This document shows, one piece after another, positions 9,688-18,682 of a stretch of DNA of 64,000 bases. The stretch comes from Corynebacterium silvaticum. Lineage in GTDB: Bacteria > Actinomycetota > Actinomycetes > Mycobacteriales > Mycobacteriaceae. The notes beneath the pieces are model-generated. The model saw only the letters and a program-made list of their open reading frames with translations. It made no database searches and was not told the origin of the DNA. The stretch spans positions 496,001 to 560,000 of the forward strand of contig NZ_SDQO02000001.1 of assembly GCF_004382825.2 (NCBI RefSeq), given 5' to 3'. Numbering within the stretch: position 1 is the first letter of the stretch; every line of letters begins with the position of its first letter. Position numbers and translations under genes: made by a program.

Positions 9688-10680
9688 CTAAGAATTCTCG
9701 GGATTTAACCATCGGTCACATGCCTGGAATACATGGGTAAGCGCGGCATGGCTCGATAGGAAGACATCATGTTTTGCTCCTGGAATGGCTTGAACCGTGA
9801 CCTGTTGAGAAAGGTGGGGTCCCCACTGGTTGATGTGCTCTACGTTGATCACTGCATCGGCGTGGGCGGCCAGTGGCAGTGCCGATGCCGAGGAATCCGA
9901 GCTCAAGCACAGCAATGGAATGCCACAATCTATACGGCCTTGGTGGATAAGCCGTTGCGCCTTGTCGACGGCCGAGACCCAACCGACAAATTTTTTGTGG
10001 CCTCCAAAAGGTTTCCACTGAAGGTTGTAATCCCATTCGCCTTCGCCATGAACATGCAAACTTTTTCCGTAAACAGAGAATGATTTTGTCTTCAGTGCGA
10101 CGCGCGGGCGGATTTTAGCGGTCATGGTAATGATAGGGCGAGCGATCCTGACGATGGGAGCAGGGGCCATCATGCTCAGCCAGGGGCTATTTAAAATCGC
10201 GCTGGGAAATCGGGCATGAGCGAGAGGGTTGGAGACCCTCAGATAATTAAGCCAATGGCATGCGATCAATCCACCTGTGGAGTGTGCGATGGGGACGATC
10301 GTGGGATGCGTTTGCAACAGGGCTTGAGCTGCAATATCGAGTTCTTGAAAATAAATATTGAGGTGGGATGCGTAGTGCCATGTCTGGCCTTCGCGGTGTG
10401 ACCTGCCACATTTCCTCAGGTCCAATGCGTAGACCGCAAAGCCTTGGGCGTAAAAGTGCTCTGCGACATGGCGGTGAAAAAAGTAGTCCGTCATGCCGTG
10501 TACAAAGAGCAAAGCGGGGCGTTGGTTGTACTGGTCTAGGGTGTTTTGGTCAGGGAGATGGCGCACGAGGCTGCCAAAAATCTCGCCCTCGTTGCCCTCT
10601 GAGGTTGGGTCGTCACCGAGACTGAACGTGGCGCATTGATAGTCGCGTCCGAGTATGTCGGTGTCCCAGTGAAGCTTCAT
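9688..10680 (-). CDS. Alpha/beta hydrolase, lysophospholipase/monoacylglycerol lipase-like
   Basis: A serine hydrolase of 330 residues, related by pattern to bacterial lysophospholipase/monoglyceride lipase-like proteins. The oxyanion-hole motif FVHGM is at about 59-63, the strand-loop DLRKCGRS at 87-94, and the nucleophile elbow is AHSTGG with Ser134 (first Gly of GxSxG replaced by Ala). A GAKHDVF segment near residue 305 supplies the likely catalytic His. No signal peptide, so probably cytoplasmic. ATG at 10680; the natural substrate cannot be told. Confidence 0.85.
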   Translation of the reverse strand: MKLHWDTDILGRDYQCATFSLGDDPTSEGNEGEIFGSLVRHLPDQNTLDQYNQRPALLFVHGMTDYFFHRHVAEHFYAQGFAVYALDLRKCGRSHREGQTWHYASHLNIYFQELDIAAQALLQTHPTIVPIAHSTGGLIACHWLNYLRVSNPLAHARFPSAILNSPWLSMMAPAPIVRIARPIITMTAKIRPRVALKTKSFSVYGKSLHVHGEGEWDYNLQWKPFGGHKKFVGWVSAVDKAQRLIHQGRIDCGIPLLCLSSDSSASALPLAAHADAVINVEHINQWGPHLSQQVTVQAIPGAKHDVFLSSHAALTHVFQACDRWLNPENS

Positions 10681-11401
10681 GCTTATGACTTTAGATCGGA
10701 TAATGCAGTGGGTGGGAGATGAAAGCGTGCAATATTACACAGTGGAGTGCAGTATGGAGAGTGTTACATCACTAGGAGCTTAACTTCTTTCGTTTTCTGG
10801 AATTGAGATATTGGCGCACGGTCACATTGAGGTCTGCGAGCGGATGTGAGGGACTGGGTAGGGTTTATTAAGGGGTGTTTGACGGGTTTTTCTAGTGAGA
10901 AAAAGCGCACAGGATTTGCATGAGGGGTATTCGCGATTTTGCTAAAGGAAAGCTGTTTGGGAGTGGGCCTGCCCATTTGCGTTTTGTGGATATGACAGCA
11001 ATCCCGTTTATCGTGGACGGGTGTGCAAACTAGGGGTATTCGGGGGTGGGGAAATACTGTTTTGCGGGTGTATTTCATTGATGTATGCTCTCTTTTTCTT
11101 ACCCCCAGTGGATCAGGCGTAAGCTGTTTTCTAGTGAACTGAAGAAATTCGGCCGGACTGATTTTTTGAGCTGGCTACTTAAGCTGTTGGACAGTGGATT
11201 TTATCGTTACCGTCTTCGGCTTTTGTTGACTGTCAGGGATAATGTTCTGATGGTTACGCGATGCGGATGTTGCTCTTCTGCGTCGCATCGAGAGCTCAGT
11301 TTCTCATGGTGTTAAGGCGCCGTGGTTATGAGTCATGCTGTTTTTCTAGTTCATGAACAATCCGGGAAATGCGGAAACGTAAAACTCAAGGAAGATTGAA
11401 T
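10681..11401. other. 721-base region without a convincing gene, upstream of mqo
   Basis: The longest frames here (104 codons on the minus strand ending at 10764, 76 codons on the plus strand 11085-11315) have no family resemblance and no good ribosome binding site. The region contains an 11-base direct repeat (AGGGGTATTCG at 10923-10933 and 11032-11042) and two copies of AAGCTGTTT (10950-10958, 11121-11129). It may hold the mqo and hydrolase promoters, a small RNA or decayed sequence; I cannot decide which. Confidence 0.5.
10726..10741. promoter_or_regulatory. Weak GlxR (cAMP receptor)-like site
   Basis: On the minus strand this reads TGTGTAATATTGCACG. Against the GlxR consensus as I recall it (TGTGANNTANNTCACA) it keeps TGTG, the central TA and CAC but misses three other fixed positions. 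It lies 45 bases upstream of the hydrolase start and far upstream of mqo. Weak evidence. Confidence 0.25.
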
Positions 11402-12901
11402 ATGGCAGATTCCACCAACGCGCAACGCGTCACGGACGAAGTAGACGTTGCCCTGATCGGTGGCGGCATCATGAGTGCCACCCTTGGTGCTATGCTCCGC
11501 ACACTTGAACCTAGCTGGTCTCAGGTCCTCTTTGAGCGTCTCGACGCACCTGCTCAAGAGTCATCCTCGCCGTGGAACAACGCAGGAACAGGGCACTCGG
11601 CTCTGTGTGAGCTGAACTACACGCCGGAAGTGAACGGGCGTATTGAAATCAATAAAGCTCTGGGCGTAAATGAAAAGTTCCAAGTTTCTCGCCAGTTCTG
11701 GTCTTATCAAATTAACCAAGGGGTTCTTCCGAATCCTCGCGAGTGGATTAACCCTGTACCTCACGTTTCCTTTGCTCGCGGTGAATCGCAGGTTAACTAT
11801 TTGAAGAAGCGTTACGACGCTCTAGCTAACCACCCGTTGTTCCCCAACATGCAGTACACGGACGACCGCAGCGTGTTCAATGACATGCTGCCGCTGATGG
11901 CTGATGGCCGCAGTGAATTTGAGAAGGTCGCAATTTCCTGGACTGATGCTGGCACAGATATTAACTACGGATCTCAAACTCGCCAGTTCCTCAAAGCAGC
12001 CGAGGCGAATGGCACCAATATCCGTTATGGTCACGAGGTCAAAGACATTACTCGTGATGGCGGTAAGTGGAAGATCAAAGTCAAAAACGTTCATACCGGT
12101 GATATTCAGGTCATTCGTGCGAACTTTGTCTTCGTCGGCGCTGGTGGGATGGCACTCCCTCTGCTCCAAAAGTCTGGTATCACGGAAATACGCGGTTGGG
12201 GCGGTTTCCCTGTGTCGGGTCAGTGGCTGCGCTGTACCAACCAAGAAATCATAGAGCAGCATTCGGCGAAAGTTTATGGCAAAGCATCCATCGGTGCGCC
12301 TCCGATGTCGGTACCGCACTTGGATACCCGAGTCATTGATGGGGAAAAAGGCTTGCTGTTTGGCCCTTATGCAGGCTGGACCCCAAAGTTCTTAAAGAAG
12401 GGCTCGTACTTCGACCTTGTTAAGTCGATCCGTCCGACAAACTTGATGTCTTATCTAGGCGTTGGTGCTCAAGAATTTGGCCTGACCAAGTACCTCATTA
12501 CTGAGGTACTCAAGGATCAATCTGCTCGGATGGAGTCTCTGCGCGAGTACATGCCTAATGCTCGTGATGAAGACTGGGAGCTGATTACAGCAGGTCAGCG
12601 TGTGCAGGCTATCGAGCCTGTTGTGGGACCGCGATTCTCTTCTTTGGCTTTTGGTACTTCCCTCATTAACTCCGCTGATGGCTCTATCGCTGGCATCCTT
12701 GGCGCGTCGCCAGGCGCCTCTATCGCGCCAGCCGCAATGTTGGAGCTGCTTGAGCGCTGCTTTGGTCAGCGCATGGTCGAGTGGGGCGACAAGATTAAAG
12801 AAATGATTCCTTCCTACGGGATTAAGCTTGCTACAGATAAGCGACTATTTGAAGAGATTTGGGATTATACCCAGACAACGTTGCAGCTTGATCACGATTA
12901 A
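11402..12901 (+). CDS. mqo: Malate:quinone oxidoreductase
   Basis: Membrane-associated FAD enzyme that oxidises malate to oxaloacetate and passes electrons to the quinone pool, part of the TCA cycle in corynebacteria. At 499 residues it matches the family length. The N-terminal FAD loop ALIGGGIMSATLG and the SSSPWNNAGTGHSA segment are intact, and the C-terminus keeps GASPGASIAP. I chose ATG 11402 because AAGGAAG ends 7 bases upstream; the frame is open to an ATG at 11369 but that would add 11 basic residues not found in the family. A terminator hairpin follows. Confidence 0.97.
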   Translation: MADSTNAQRVTDEVDVALIGGGIMSATLGAMLRTLEPSWSQVLFERLDAPAQESSSPWNNAGTGHSALCELNYTPEVNGRIEINKALGVNEKFQVSRQFWSYQINQGVLPNPREWINPVPHVSFARGESQVNYLKKRYDALANHPLFPNMQYTDDRSVFNDMLPLMADGRSEFEKVAISWTDAGTDINYGSQTRQFLKAAEANGTNIRYGHEVKDITRDGGKWKIKVKNVHTGDIQVIRANFVFVGAGGMALPLLQKSGITEIRGWGGFPVSGQWLRCTNQEIIEQHSAKVYGKASIGAPPMSVPHLDTRVIDGEKGLLFGPYAGWTPKFLKKGSYFDLVKSIRPTNLMSYLGVGAQEFGLTKYLITEVLKDQSARMESLREYMPNARDEDWELITAGQRVQAIEPVVGPRFSSLAFGTSLINSADGSIAGILGASPGASIAPAAMLELLERCFGQRMVEWGDKIKEMIPSYGIKLATDKRLFEEIWDYTQTTLQLDHD

Positions 12902-12946
12902 GCGGTCAGTTTTCAGCGTTGGGTAGGCCTTGATCTTGAAACGATT

Positions 12947-12991
12947 CCTAGTGGTGCTTTAATGAAAAGGCACTGCTAGGTTTTGTTATTT
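12947..12991 (+). terminator. Terminator after mqo
   Basis: CCTAGTGGTGC at 12947-12957 pairs with GCACTGCTAGG at 12970-12980 with two internal mismatches, followed by TTTTGTTATTTT. It lies 45 bases after the mqo stop and before the chelatase genes. Confidence 0.7.
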
Positions 12992-13012
12992 TCTAGGAGA
13001 AATTGAAGCACT

Positions 13013-14107
13013 ATGGGCACTGGTGGACGTACGTTGTATCCGTTTTCGGCAGTTGTAGGGCAGGATCGATTAAGACTTGCACTCATTTTGTGTGCGATTT
13101 CTCCGCGTATTGGTGGTGTGATCATCCGTGGGGAAAAGGGAACAGCGAAGACGACCACGGTGCGAGCTTTTGCCAGTTTGTTGGGAGACGCTCCGTTAGT
13201 GGACCTTCCCATCGGGGCCACAGAGGATCGAGTTGTGGGCTCCCTTGATATGGAAACGATCTTGACCACGGGAAAAGCTCACTACAATCCCGGTTTGCTT
13301 AGCCAAGCAGACGGCGGAGTGCTGTATGTCGATGAGGTAAACCTGCTTGCAGATCACCTGGTTGATTCTCTCTTAGATGCGGCAGCGACAGGGCAGGTTA
13401 CAGTCGAACGAGACGGTATTTCGCATTCTTCTCCTGCCAATTTTGTGCTTGTGGGGACCATGAATCCGGAGGAGGGGGAACTGCGTCCGCAGCTTCTTGA
13501 TCGTTTTGGTTTGGCCGTCGATGTCGTGGCTTCCAAAGAGGTTGAGGTGCGCGCAGAGATCATGCGGCGTCGGCTTGCATTTGAATCGAGTCCACAATCT
13601 TTTGTTGAATCATGGGCACAGGAGGACGCATCAACGGCGCAGCTGATACACGAGGCGAAGCAACGAGTGCAGCAGCTGCAGCTTTCCGACGTTAACCTGA
13701 GCCGGATTGCGCATCTTTGTGCGGCATTTGATGTTGATGGGATGAGGGCCGATCTGGTTATTGCTCGAACTGCGCTAGCCCACGCTGCCTGGCGTGGGGC
13801 CTCGACGGTGGAAGATGAGGATATTCGCATAGCTGCAGAGTTGGCTTTGCCACATCGTCGTCGCAGAGACCCATTCGATGAACCTGGCTTAGCTCAGGAC
13901 CAGCTGGATCAGGAAATGGACAATGCTCAGGAACAGCATCCAGATGTGGAAGACAATGCGGAAAGTAACTCGGAAGAGCCCCAGGGCGAGACAAACCAGA
14001 ATGAGATAGAAGAAAAATCTTCGGAGGCGCAGTCGGAACAGCCCACCAGTGATGGTCAGGAGGAACGCGCTACTACTGGCGCTCCCTTTCGTCCCACGGG
14101 TGTTTAA
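13013..14107 (+). CDS. Magnesium/cobalt chelatase-type AAA+ ATPase, I-subunit half
   Basis: AAA+ subunit of a metal chelatase of the BchI/ChlI type; next to cobO and cobB it is probably the motor for cobalt insertion into the corrin ring. Walker A is GEKGTAKTT at 40-48, Walker [11 protein letters not shown] with Asp107 and Glu108. A very acidic, Gln/Glu-rich linker fills about residues 285-360, as found between the I and D domains of fused proteins. In M. tuberculosis (Rv2850c) the I and D parts are one protein of about 630 residues; here the frame stops at 14107, where the D half opens in another frame. ATG 13013 has AGGAGA 12 bases upstream, a long spacing. Confidence 0.85.
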   Translation: MGTGGRTLYPFSAVVGQDRLRLALILCAISPRIGGVIIRGEKGTAKTTTVRAFASLLGDAPLVDLPIGATEDRVVGSLDMETILTTGKAHYNPGLLSQADGGVLYVDEVNLLADHLVDSLLDAAATGQVTVERDGISHSSPANFVLVGTMNPEEGELRPQLLDRFGLAVDVVASKEVEVRAEIMRRRLAFESSPQSFVESWAQEDASTAQLIHEAKQRVQQLQLSDVNLSRIAHLCAAFDVDGMRADLVIARTALAHAAWRGASTVEDEDIRIAAELALPHRRRRDPFDEPGLAQDQLDQEMDNAQEQHPDVEDNAESNSEEPQGETNQNEIEEKSSEAQSEQPTSDGQEERATTGAPFRPTGV

Positions 14108-14864
14108 GCGCAAAGGCATAGGTGAACAGGGAGTTCCAGGACGGCGCTCGAAAGCATATTCCTCGCATGGCGCAGATGTGCGCCCAGTGCGTTTTGGACA
14201 TGGCTTGAATCTTGTGGGGACCGTTTTCGCGGCGGCTGATCGCGGGGCGCGATTGGAAGGAAAGATGATCGACTTCCGGCCAGAGGATTTGAGAGGGTCC
14301 TTAAGACGGGGGACGGAATCAAACCTGATTATTTTTGTCGTTGATGCTTCCGGCTCTATGGCCGCTCGGGATCGCTTGGCTTCAGTTACAGGTGCAGTCC
14401 TATCGATGCTTCGGGATGCGTATCAGCGTCGGGACAAAGTAGCCGTGGTGTCCGTGCGCGGCAGTGCCCCTGAGCTGGTGTTGCCTCCTACTGGCTCAAT
14501 TGATGTTGCAGTGCGTCGTTTGCACAATGTAGTGACGGGTGGCCGGACTCCGTTGGGCGAGGGGCTTTTGATTGCCCATGATGTGATTCGTCGTGAGCAT
14601 GTGAAAGAACCTGGTCGCCGCGCTCTTCTCGTCGTATTGTCAGATGGCCGTGCCACTGGAGCTTCTGGTTTGGCGGGATCGAGATCCGCAGCTCGCCTCA
14701 TCGCCCGTCATGGTTTAGCTGGCTCAGTGGTGATCGATTGCGAGAAACCTGGGCGCGTGCGCCTGGGGTTGGCTCAGGAGTTGGCGTCTCACCTGGAAGG
14801 CATATGTATTCAGCTCAAGGAGGTGAATGCAGATTCCGTAGCTGGAGTCATCGACGCGGTGTGA
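14100..14864 (+). CDS. Magnesium/cobalt chelatase D-subunit half (von Willebrand A domain)
   Basis: C-terminal half of a ChlD-type chelatase with a von Willebrand factor A domain. The MIDAS motif DASGS (Asp82, Ser84, Ser86 counted from 14100) and the downstream TPLGEG and LSDGRATG segments are present. The start is uncertain: GTG 14100 overlaps the I-half stop by 8 bases, while ATG 14052 lies inside the I-half linker; neither has a good ribosome binding site. Removing one G from the GGG at 14098-14100 would join both halves into one protein of about 619 residues. So it is either a coupled second gene or the 3' half of one gene broken by a frameshift. Confidence 0.75.
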   Translation: MFKRKGIGEQGVPGRRSKAYSSHGADVRPVRFGHGLNLVGTVFAAADRGARLEGKMIDFRPEDLRGSLRRGTESNLIIFVVDASGSMAARDRLASVTGAVLSMLRDAYQRRDKVAVVSVRGSAPELVLPPTGSIDVAVRRLHNVVTGGRTPLGEGLLIAHDVIRREHVKEPGRRALLVVLSDGRATGASGLAGSRSAARLIARHGLAGSVVIDCEKPGRVRLGLAQELASHLEGICIQLKEVNADSVAGVIDAV

Positions 14865-14960
14865 GCGAGATACTTGGGAAAAGTGCGTGAGATGTCAGTC
14901 CGGACAAGTAGAATCGATGTGTCTTCCGATATCGATTCAAGCAAGGAAGGAGATCTTCTT

Positions 14961-15581
14961 ATGCCTCAGGGGAAAGTAGATCCCGCGTCCATACCCGATG
15001 ATGGTTTAACCACGCGTCAGCGCCGCATGCTGCCTGTTACTGCCGTTCATACTGGGCAAGGTAAAGGAAAATCGACGGCTGCCTTCGGGATGGCTATGCG
15101 CGCTTGGAACCAGGGGATGAATGTAGGCGTTTTTCAGTTCGTCAAGTCTGCTAAGTGGAAAGTTGGCGAAGAAGCCATCTTTAGGCAACTGGGTAAGCTG
15201 CATGAAGATTCTGGCATAGGCGGAGTCGTAGAATGGCACAAAATGGGGGAGGGCTGGTCGTGGACAAAGAAGCAGGGTTCTGATGATGACCATGCCCGCG
15301 ATGCCCATGATGGTTGGGTTGATATCAAACGTCGGATAGCTGCGCAAGAGCATGATTTTTATGTTCTTGATGAGTTCACATATCCCATCAAATGGGGATG
15401 GATCGATGTAGATGACGTTGTAGAGACTCTGAAGAACCGTCCTGGCACTCAGCATATTGTGATAACCGGGCGTGATGCGGATCCGAAGCTTGTCGAGGTA
15501 GCCGATCTTGTTACTGAGATGACAAAAATAAAGCATCCGATGGATGTAGGACGTAAAGGTCAAAAAGGCATCGAATGGTAA
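14961..15581 (+). CDS. cobO: Cob(I)yrinic acid a,c-diamide adenosyltransferase CobO
   Basis: Transfers the 5'-deoxyadenosyl group of ATP to cobalt(I) corrinoids. The 206-residue protein has the P-loop TGQGKGKST at 31-39 and the family segments QFVKSAKWKVGE, VEWHKMG and LDEFTYP; it ends in the conserved KHPMD-GRKGQKGIEW tail. I chose ATG 14961 because AAGGAG lies 8 bases upstream and the family starts MPQG; the open frame upstream to 14874 is not supported. Its last 7 bases overlap cobB. Confidence 0.96.
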   Translation: MPQGKVDPASIPDDGLTTRQRRMLPVTAVHTGQGKGKSTAAFGMAMRAWNQGMNVGVFQFVKSAKWKVGEEAIFRQLGKLHEDSGIGGVVEWHKMGEGWSWTKKQGSDDDHARDAHDGWVDIKRRIAAQEHDFYVLDEFTYPIKWGWIDVDDVVETLKNRPGTQHIVITGRDADPKLVEVADLVTEMTKIKHPMDVGRKGQKGIEW

Positions 15582-16948
15582 CTGCAGTACCAGGGGTTGT
15601 GATAGCTGCAACCTCGTCCGGGTCGGGTAAAACAACTATTGCGACGGGTTTGATGGCTGCGTTGGCTCAGCGCATGGTAGTTGCCCCGTTTAAAGTCGGA
15701 CCCGATTATATTGATACGGGTTACCACGGGATGGCCGCAGGCCGGGTGGGTCGAAACCTAGATTCTGTCATGTGCGGCCGAGCTGCTTTGGGACCTCTCT
15801 ACGCACATGGTGCGCAAGGAGCAGACATTGCGGTGGTGGAGGGGGTTATGGGGCTTTTCGACGGCCGCATAACCGAAGGCTCAAATACCGCGGATGCTCG
15901 CGCTCAGGGGTCTACCGCAGAAATTGCTGCTGAACTGGGTCTTCCCGTCATTTTGGTCGTTGATGTTCGTGGAATGAGCCAGTCTGTGGGGGCTGTGGTC
16001 CATGGATTTGCCACTGCCGATGATGCCGTGCGGGTAGCCGGTGTGATTTTGAATAAAGTTGGTACTGATCGGCACGCTGCGGTGTGTCGGGAATCGGTAG
16101 AAGCTGTGGGGATCCCAGTTTTGGGGGCGATCCCTCGGGTCGATGATGCAGAGGTTCCCTCGCGCCACCTGGGTCTGGTCACGTCTACGGAGCTTGTTCA
16201 GGCTCGTTCCGTTGTTGCCGAGATGGCTGCAATGGTAGAACAATATGTTGATCTTGATTCTTTGATTTCCCTTGCGCGCTGCACTTTTACGGGAGCTGCG
16301 TGGGATCCCGTGGTTGCAGTGGGGGATCGCGTCAGTGCTTCATATAGTCCACGAATCGCGTTGGCCGGTGGACCTGCATTTTCCTTTACGTATGCGGAGC
16401 ACGTAGAGCTTTTGGAAGCCGCAGGGGCGGAGGTTCTTGCCTTTGATCCGCTGATTGATGATCTGCCGGATTGCGATGGTCTCATCATTCCGGGAGGTTT
16501 CCCGGAGGAATATTGTGAAGTACTGGCAAAGAGGGAAGACCTGCAGCACAGTATCGTAAGTCGCATTGAACAAGGCATGTCAGTTCATGCTGAGTGTGCG
16601 GGACTTTTGTGGCTGCTAGATACTCTCGACGGGCACCGGATGCTCGGAGTTATTTCTGCACAGGCGGCGATGAGGCGTCGCCTTACGCTGGGATATCGAG
16701 ATGCCGTGGCACTGAGTGATTCGGTGATGTACCGTGCTGGCGAGCGCGTCACTGGACACGAATTCCATCATACGGCGCTGGTCAAAGCAGATGCTTCTGG
16801 TTGGGAGTCTGCATGGGGATGGCATACCTGGGACGGTGTGGCGGCACGTGAGGGGTTTGTCCACGGTAATGTCCATGCTAGTTATCTCCACGTTCACCCA
16901 GCGTCCGTACCGCGGGCAGTGAGAAGGTTTGTTGATGCCTGCCAGTGA
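15575..16948 (+). CDS. cobB: Cobyrinic acid a,c-diamide synthase CobB/CbiA
   Basis: Glutamine-dependent amidation of carboxylates a and c of cobyrinic acid. The 457 residues comprise a synthetase domain with P-loop ATSSGSGKT (12-20) and a class I amidotransferase domain with the nucleophile Cys341 in HAECAGLLW; the SYLHVHP segment near the end carries the catalytic His. ATG 15575 overlaps the cobO stop, so the two are translationally coupled; the 3' end overlaps ogt by 14 bases. Confidence 0.95.
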   Translation: MVTAVPGVVIAATSSGSGKTTIATGLMAALAQRMVVAPFKVGPDYIDTGYHGMAAGRVGRNLDSVMCGRAALGPLYAHGAQGADIAVVEGVMGLFDGRITEGSNTADARAQGSTAEIAAELGLPVILVVDVRGMSQSVGAVVHGFATADDAVRVAGVILNKVGTDRHAAVCRESVEAVGIPVLGAIPRVDDAEVPSRHLGLVTSTELVQARSVVAEMAAMVEQYVDLDSLISLARCTFTGAAWDPVVAVGDRVSASYSPRIALAGGPAFSFTYAEHVELLEAAGAEVLAFDPLIDDLPDCDGLIIPGGFPEEYCEVLAKREDLQHSIVSRIEQGMSVHAECAGLLWLLDTLDGHRMLGVISAQAAMRRRLTLGYRDAVALSDSVMYRAGERVTGHEFHHTALVKADASGWESAWGWHTWDGVAAREGFVHGNVHASYLHVHPASVPRAVRRFVDACQ

Positions 16949-17483
16949 AAAGCCACAGGCGTTGACCCTAACAACGCCTGATGGGCCCTTGAGCATCATA
17001 GGACATGATGGTTTTGTGCTGGCTAGTGGCTGGACTGAAGATATTGCGGCGCTGGCCTCTTTGGTGCACAAGGAGTTCGCACTGGGGCCCGTAGGGCAGG
17101 GAATTGATCATGTGGAGCTTGATGCTGCGCATGCCGTGTTGTGTGATGCGAGCGTGGCAGTCTCTGCTTATTACTCAGGGGAGGTAGACGCGGTGAAGCA
17201 AATTCCTGTCAAGCAACACTCGGGGCCGTTCCGCATGCGAGCATGGGATGTTTTACGGGAGGTCCGGCCTGGGGAAACTCTTACGTATACCGAGTATGCG
17301 ATTCGATGCGGCAATGAAAAGGCTGCGCGAGCTGCTGCTAGTGCGTGTGCTATGAATGCTGCTGCGTTGTTTGTGCCTTGCCATCGTATTGTGCGTAGTG
17401 ACGGAACCCTCGGCGGTTTCCGCTATGGCATCACGATAAAAGAGAGTCTCTTGAACCGGGAGTCCCCACATTTCATCGAATGA
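16935..17483 (+). CDS. ogt: Methylated-DNA-protein cysteine methyltransferase
   Basis: Suicide repair protein that takes alkyl groups from O6 of guanine onto a Cys. The acceptor Cys149 lies in VPCHRIV; the preceding AxxASACAMNAAALF helix and RVI-like Arg segment of the DNA-binding wing-helix are present. At 182 residues it matches the short Ogt class without an Ada domain. I chose ATG 16935 because AGAAGG at 16922-16927 is 7 bases upstream; it overlaps the end of cobB by 14 bases, so it is cotranscribed with the corrinoid genes, a link without obvious functional meaning. Confidence 0.93.
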   Translation: MPASEKPQALTLTTPDGPLSIIGHDGFVLASGWTEDIAALASLVHKEFALGPVGQGIDHVELDAAHAVLCDASVAVSAYYSGEVDAVKQIPVKQHSGPFRMRAWDVLREVRPGETLTYTEYAIRCGNEKAARAAASACAMNAAALFVPCHRIVRSDGTLGGFRYGITIKESLLNRESPHFIE

Positions 17484-17516
17484 GGACCTGGCGGGGTAGT
17501 GGCTTGCGGAAGCTAG

Positions 17517-17533
17517 ATGAAAAAGGTATTCAT
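17517..17533 (+). promoter_or_regulatory. Zur-like inverted repeat before the G3E GTPase gene
   Basis: ATGAA at 17517-17521 and TTCAT at 17529-17533 form a 5-base inverted repeat with a 7-base spacer, 6 bases before the start codon of a COG0523 GTPase. The 15-base core TGAAAAAGGTATTCA matches 9 of 12 fixed positions of a Zur-type TGANAATNATTNTCA box as I remember it. COG0523 genes are frequent Zur targets, so a zinc-repressed operator is plausible. Confidence 0.4.
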
Positions 17534-17539
17534 TAGTGA

Positions 17540-18655
17540 ATGTCTTTCTCATCTACTCCAGTCACAGTGCTATCCGGATTTCTCGGCTCGGGGAAAACCA
17601 CCCTTCTCAATGACCTGCTAGGAAATCGCGAGGGTCGCAAAATTGCGGTGATCGTTAACGATTTCTCTGAAATAAACATCGACGCAGCCCTCATTGCAGG
17701 AGAGGGACACCTGGAACGTGGCGAGGACCGATTTATTGAACTCACCAACGGTTGCATTTGTTGTACCCTGCGCGATGATCTTGTGGAATCAGTGGGGTCA
17801 CTAGCTAGGTCGGGGCAGTACGACCACATCGTGATCGAATCAACGGGTATATCGGAACCCATGCCCGTTGCGGCTACGTTTGAATGGGAATGGGAAGACG
17901 GAACCCGCTTGGCGGATGTTGCTCCGATTGACACGATGGCAACGCTTGTCGACGCCACCCAGTTCCTGGACTACATGTCCAAAAAGACCTACCTGGTAGA
18001 TCGCGACTTGGGAGCTACCCCGGAAGACGATCGTACAATCGCCGACCTACTGGTAGACCAGGTAGAATTCGCGGACCGGATCTATGTGACTAAAGCCGAT
18101 CTGGTGCCCACAGAACGCTACGAGGCGACTGTGGCTTTGGTGCGCAGAATGAACCCGCGCGCGAGCGTCGAAAAGCTTATCGACGGCCGCGTCATTCCAG
18201 AAAAAGGCGAGCCGCGATCAGCAATTTCTGATGTGTTGGGAGCCATGGCCTATGACGAAGCCACAGCTCGGACGTATCAGGGGTACATGGATGAGCTGAC
18301 TAATCCGCACACTCCTGAGACAGAAGAATATGGGATTAGCTCTGTGGTTTTCCGTGGCGATAGGCCTTTTGATCGCGAGCGATTGATCCAGGCGCTGCAT
18401 TCAATTTCCGGACTCGTGCGCTCCAAGGGGCACTGTTGGGTCTCGGATCGGATTGATATGGTTCAAGTGTGGCACCAAGCAGGGCCGGACCTGCGCATCG
18501 TCCCCGCGGGCTATTGGCAGCAGGCAGGCCTCGAACCGAGCAATGAGATCGTCCTTATCGGAGTGCATTTTGACCGCGAGGATGCGGTGCGCAAACTCAG
18601 CCAGGCAATGCTTAATGATACGGAAACAATGCTGCTCCTAGCTCAGCGGACTTAG
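17540..18655 (+). CDS. G3E/CobW-like GTPase metallochaperone (COG0523)
   Basis: A P-loop GTPase of the G3E family with a CobW C-terminal domain, 371 residues. Visible are Walker A GFLGSGKTT at 13-21, the metal-binding CxCC motif with Cys73, Cys75 and Cys76 in NGCICCTL, the switch segment IESTGISEP, and the guanine-specificity TKAD at about 189-192. Members with CxCC, such as ZNG1 and YciC, deliver zinc to client enzymes when zinc is scarce; others serve cobalt in B12 synthesis. A zinc role fits the Zur-like box upstream; a cobalt role fits the cob genes nearby. ATG 17540, AAAAGG 12 bases upstream. Confidence 0.88.
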   Translation: MSFSSTPVTVLSGFLGSGKTTLLNDLLGNREGRKIAVIVNDFSEINIDAALIAGEGHLERGEDRFIELTNGCICCTLRDDLVESVGSLARSGQYDHIVIESTGISEPMPVAATFEWEWEDGTRLADVAPIDTMATLVDATQFLDYMSKKTYLVDRDLGATPEDDRTIADLLVDQVEFADRIYVTKADLVPTERYEATVALVRRMNPRASVEKLIDGRVIPEKGEPRSAISDVLGAMAYDEATARTYQGYMDELTNPHTPETEEYGISSVVFRGDRPFDRERLIQALHSISGLVRSKGHCWVSDRIDMVQVWHQAGPDLRIVPAGYWQQAGLEPSNEIVLIGVHFDREDAVRKLSQAMLNDTETMLLLAQRT

Positions 18656-18682
18656 CTTGGAGAACCCGGTACCCTCGGCGCG

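Noticed and set aside
10744..10775. GlxR site at AGTGTTACATCACT
   Set aside because: The half-sites are spaced by 4 rather than 6 bases.
10764..11315. ORFs of 104 (minus) and 76 (plus) codons before mqo
   Set aside because: No family resemblance, poor ribosome binding sites and no sign of conserved coding composition.
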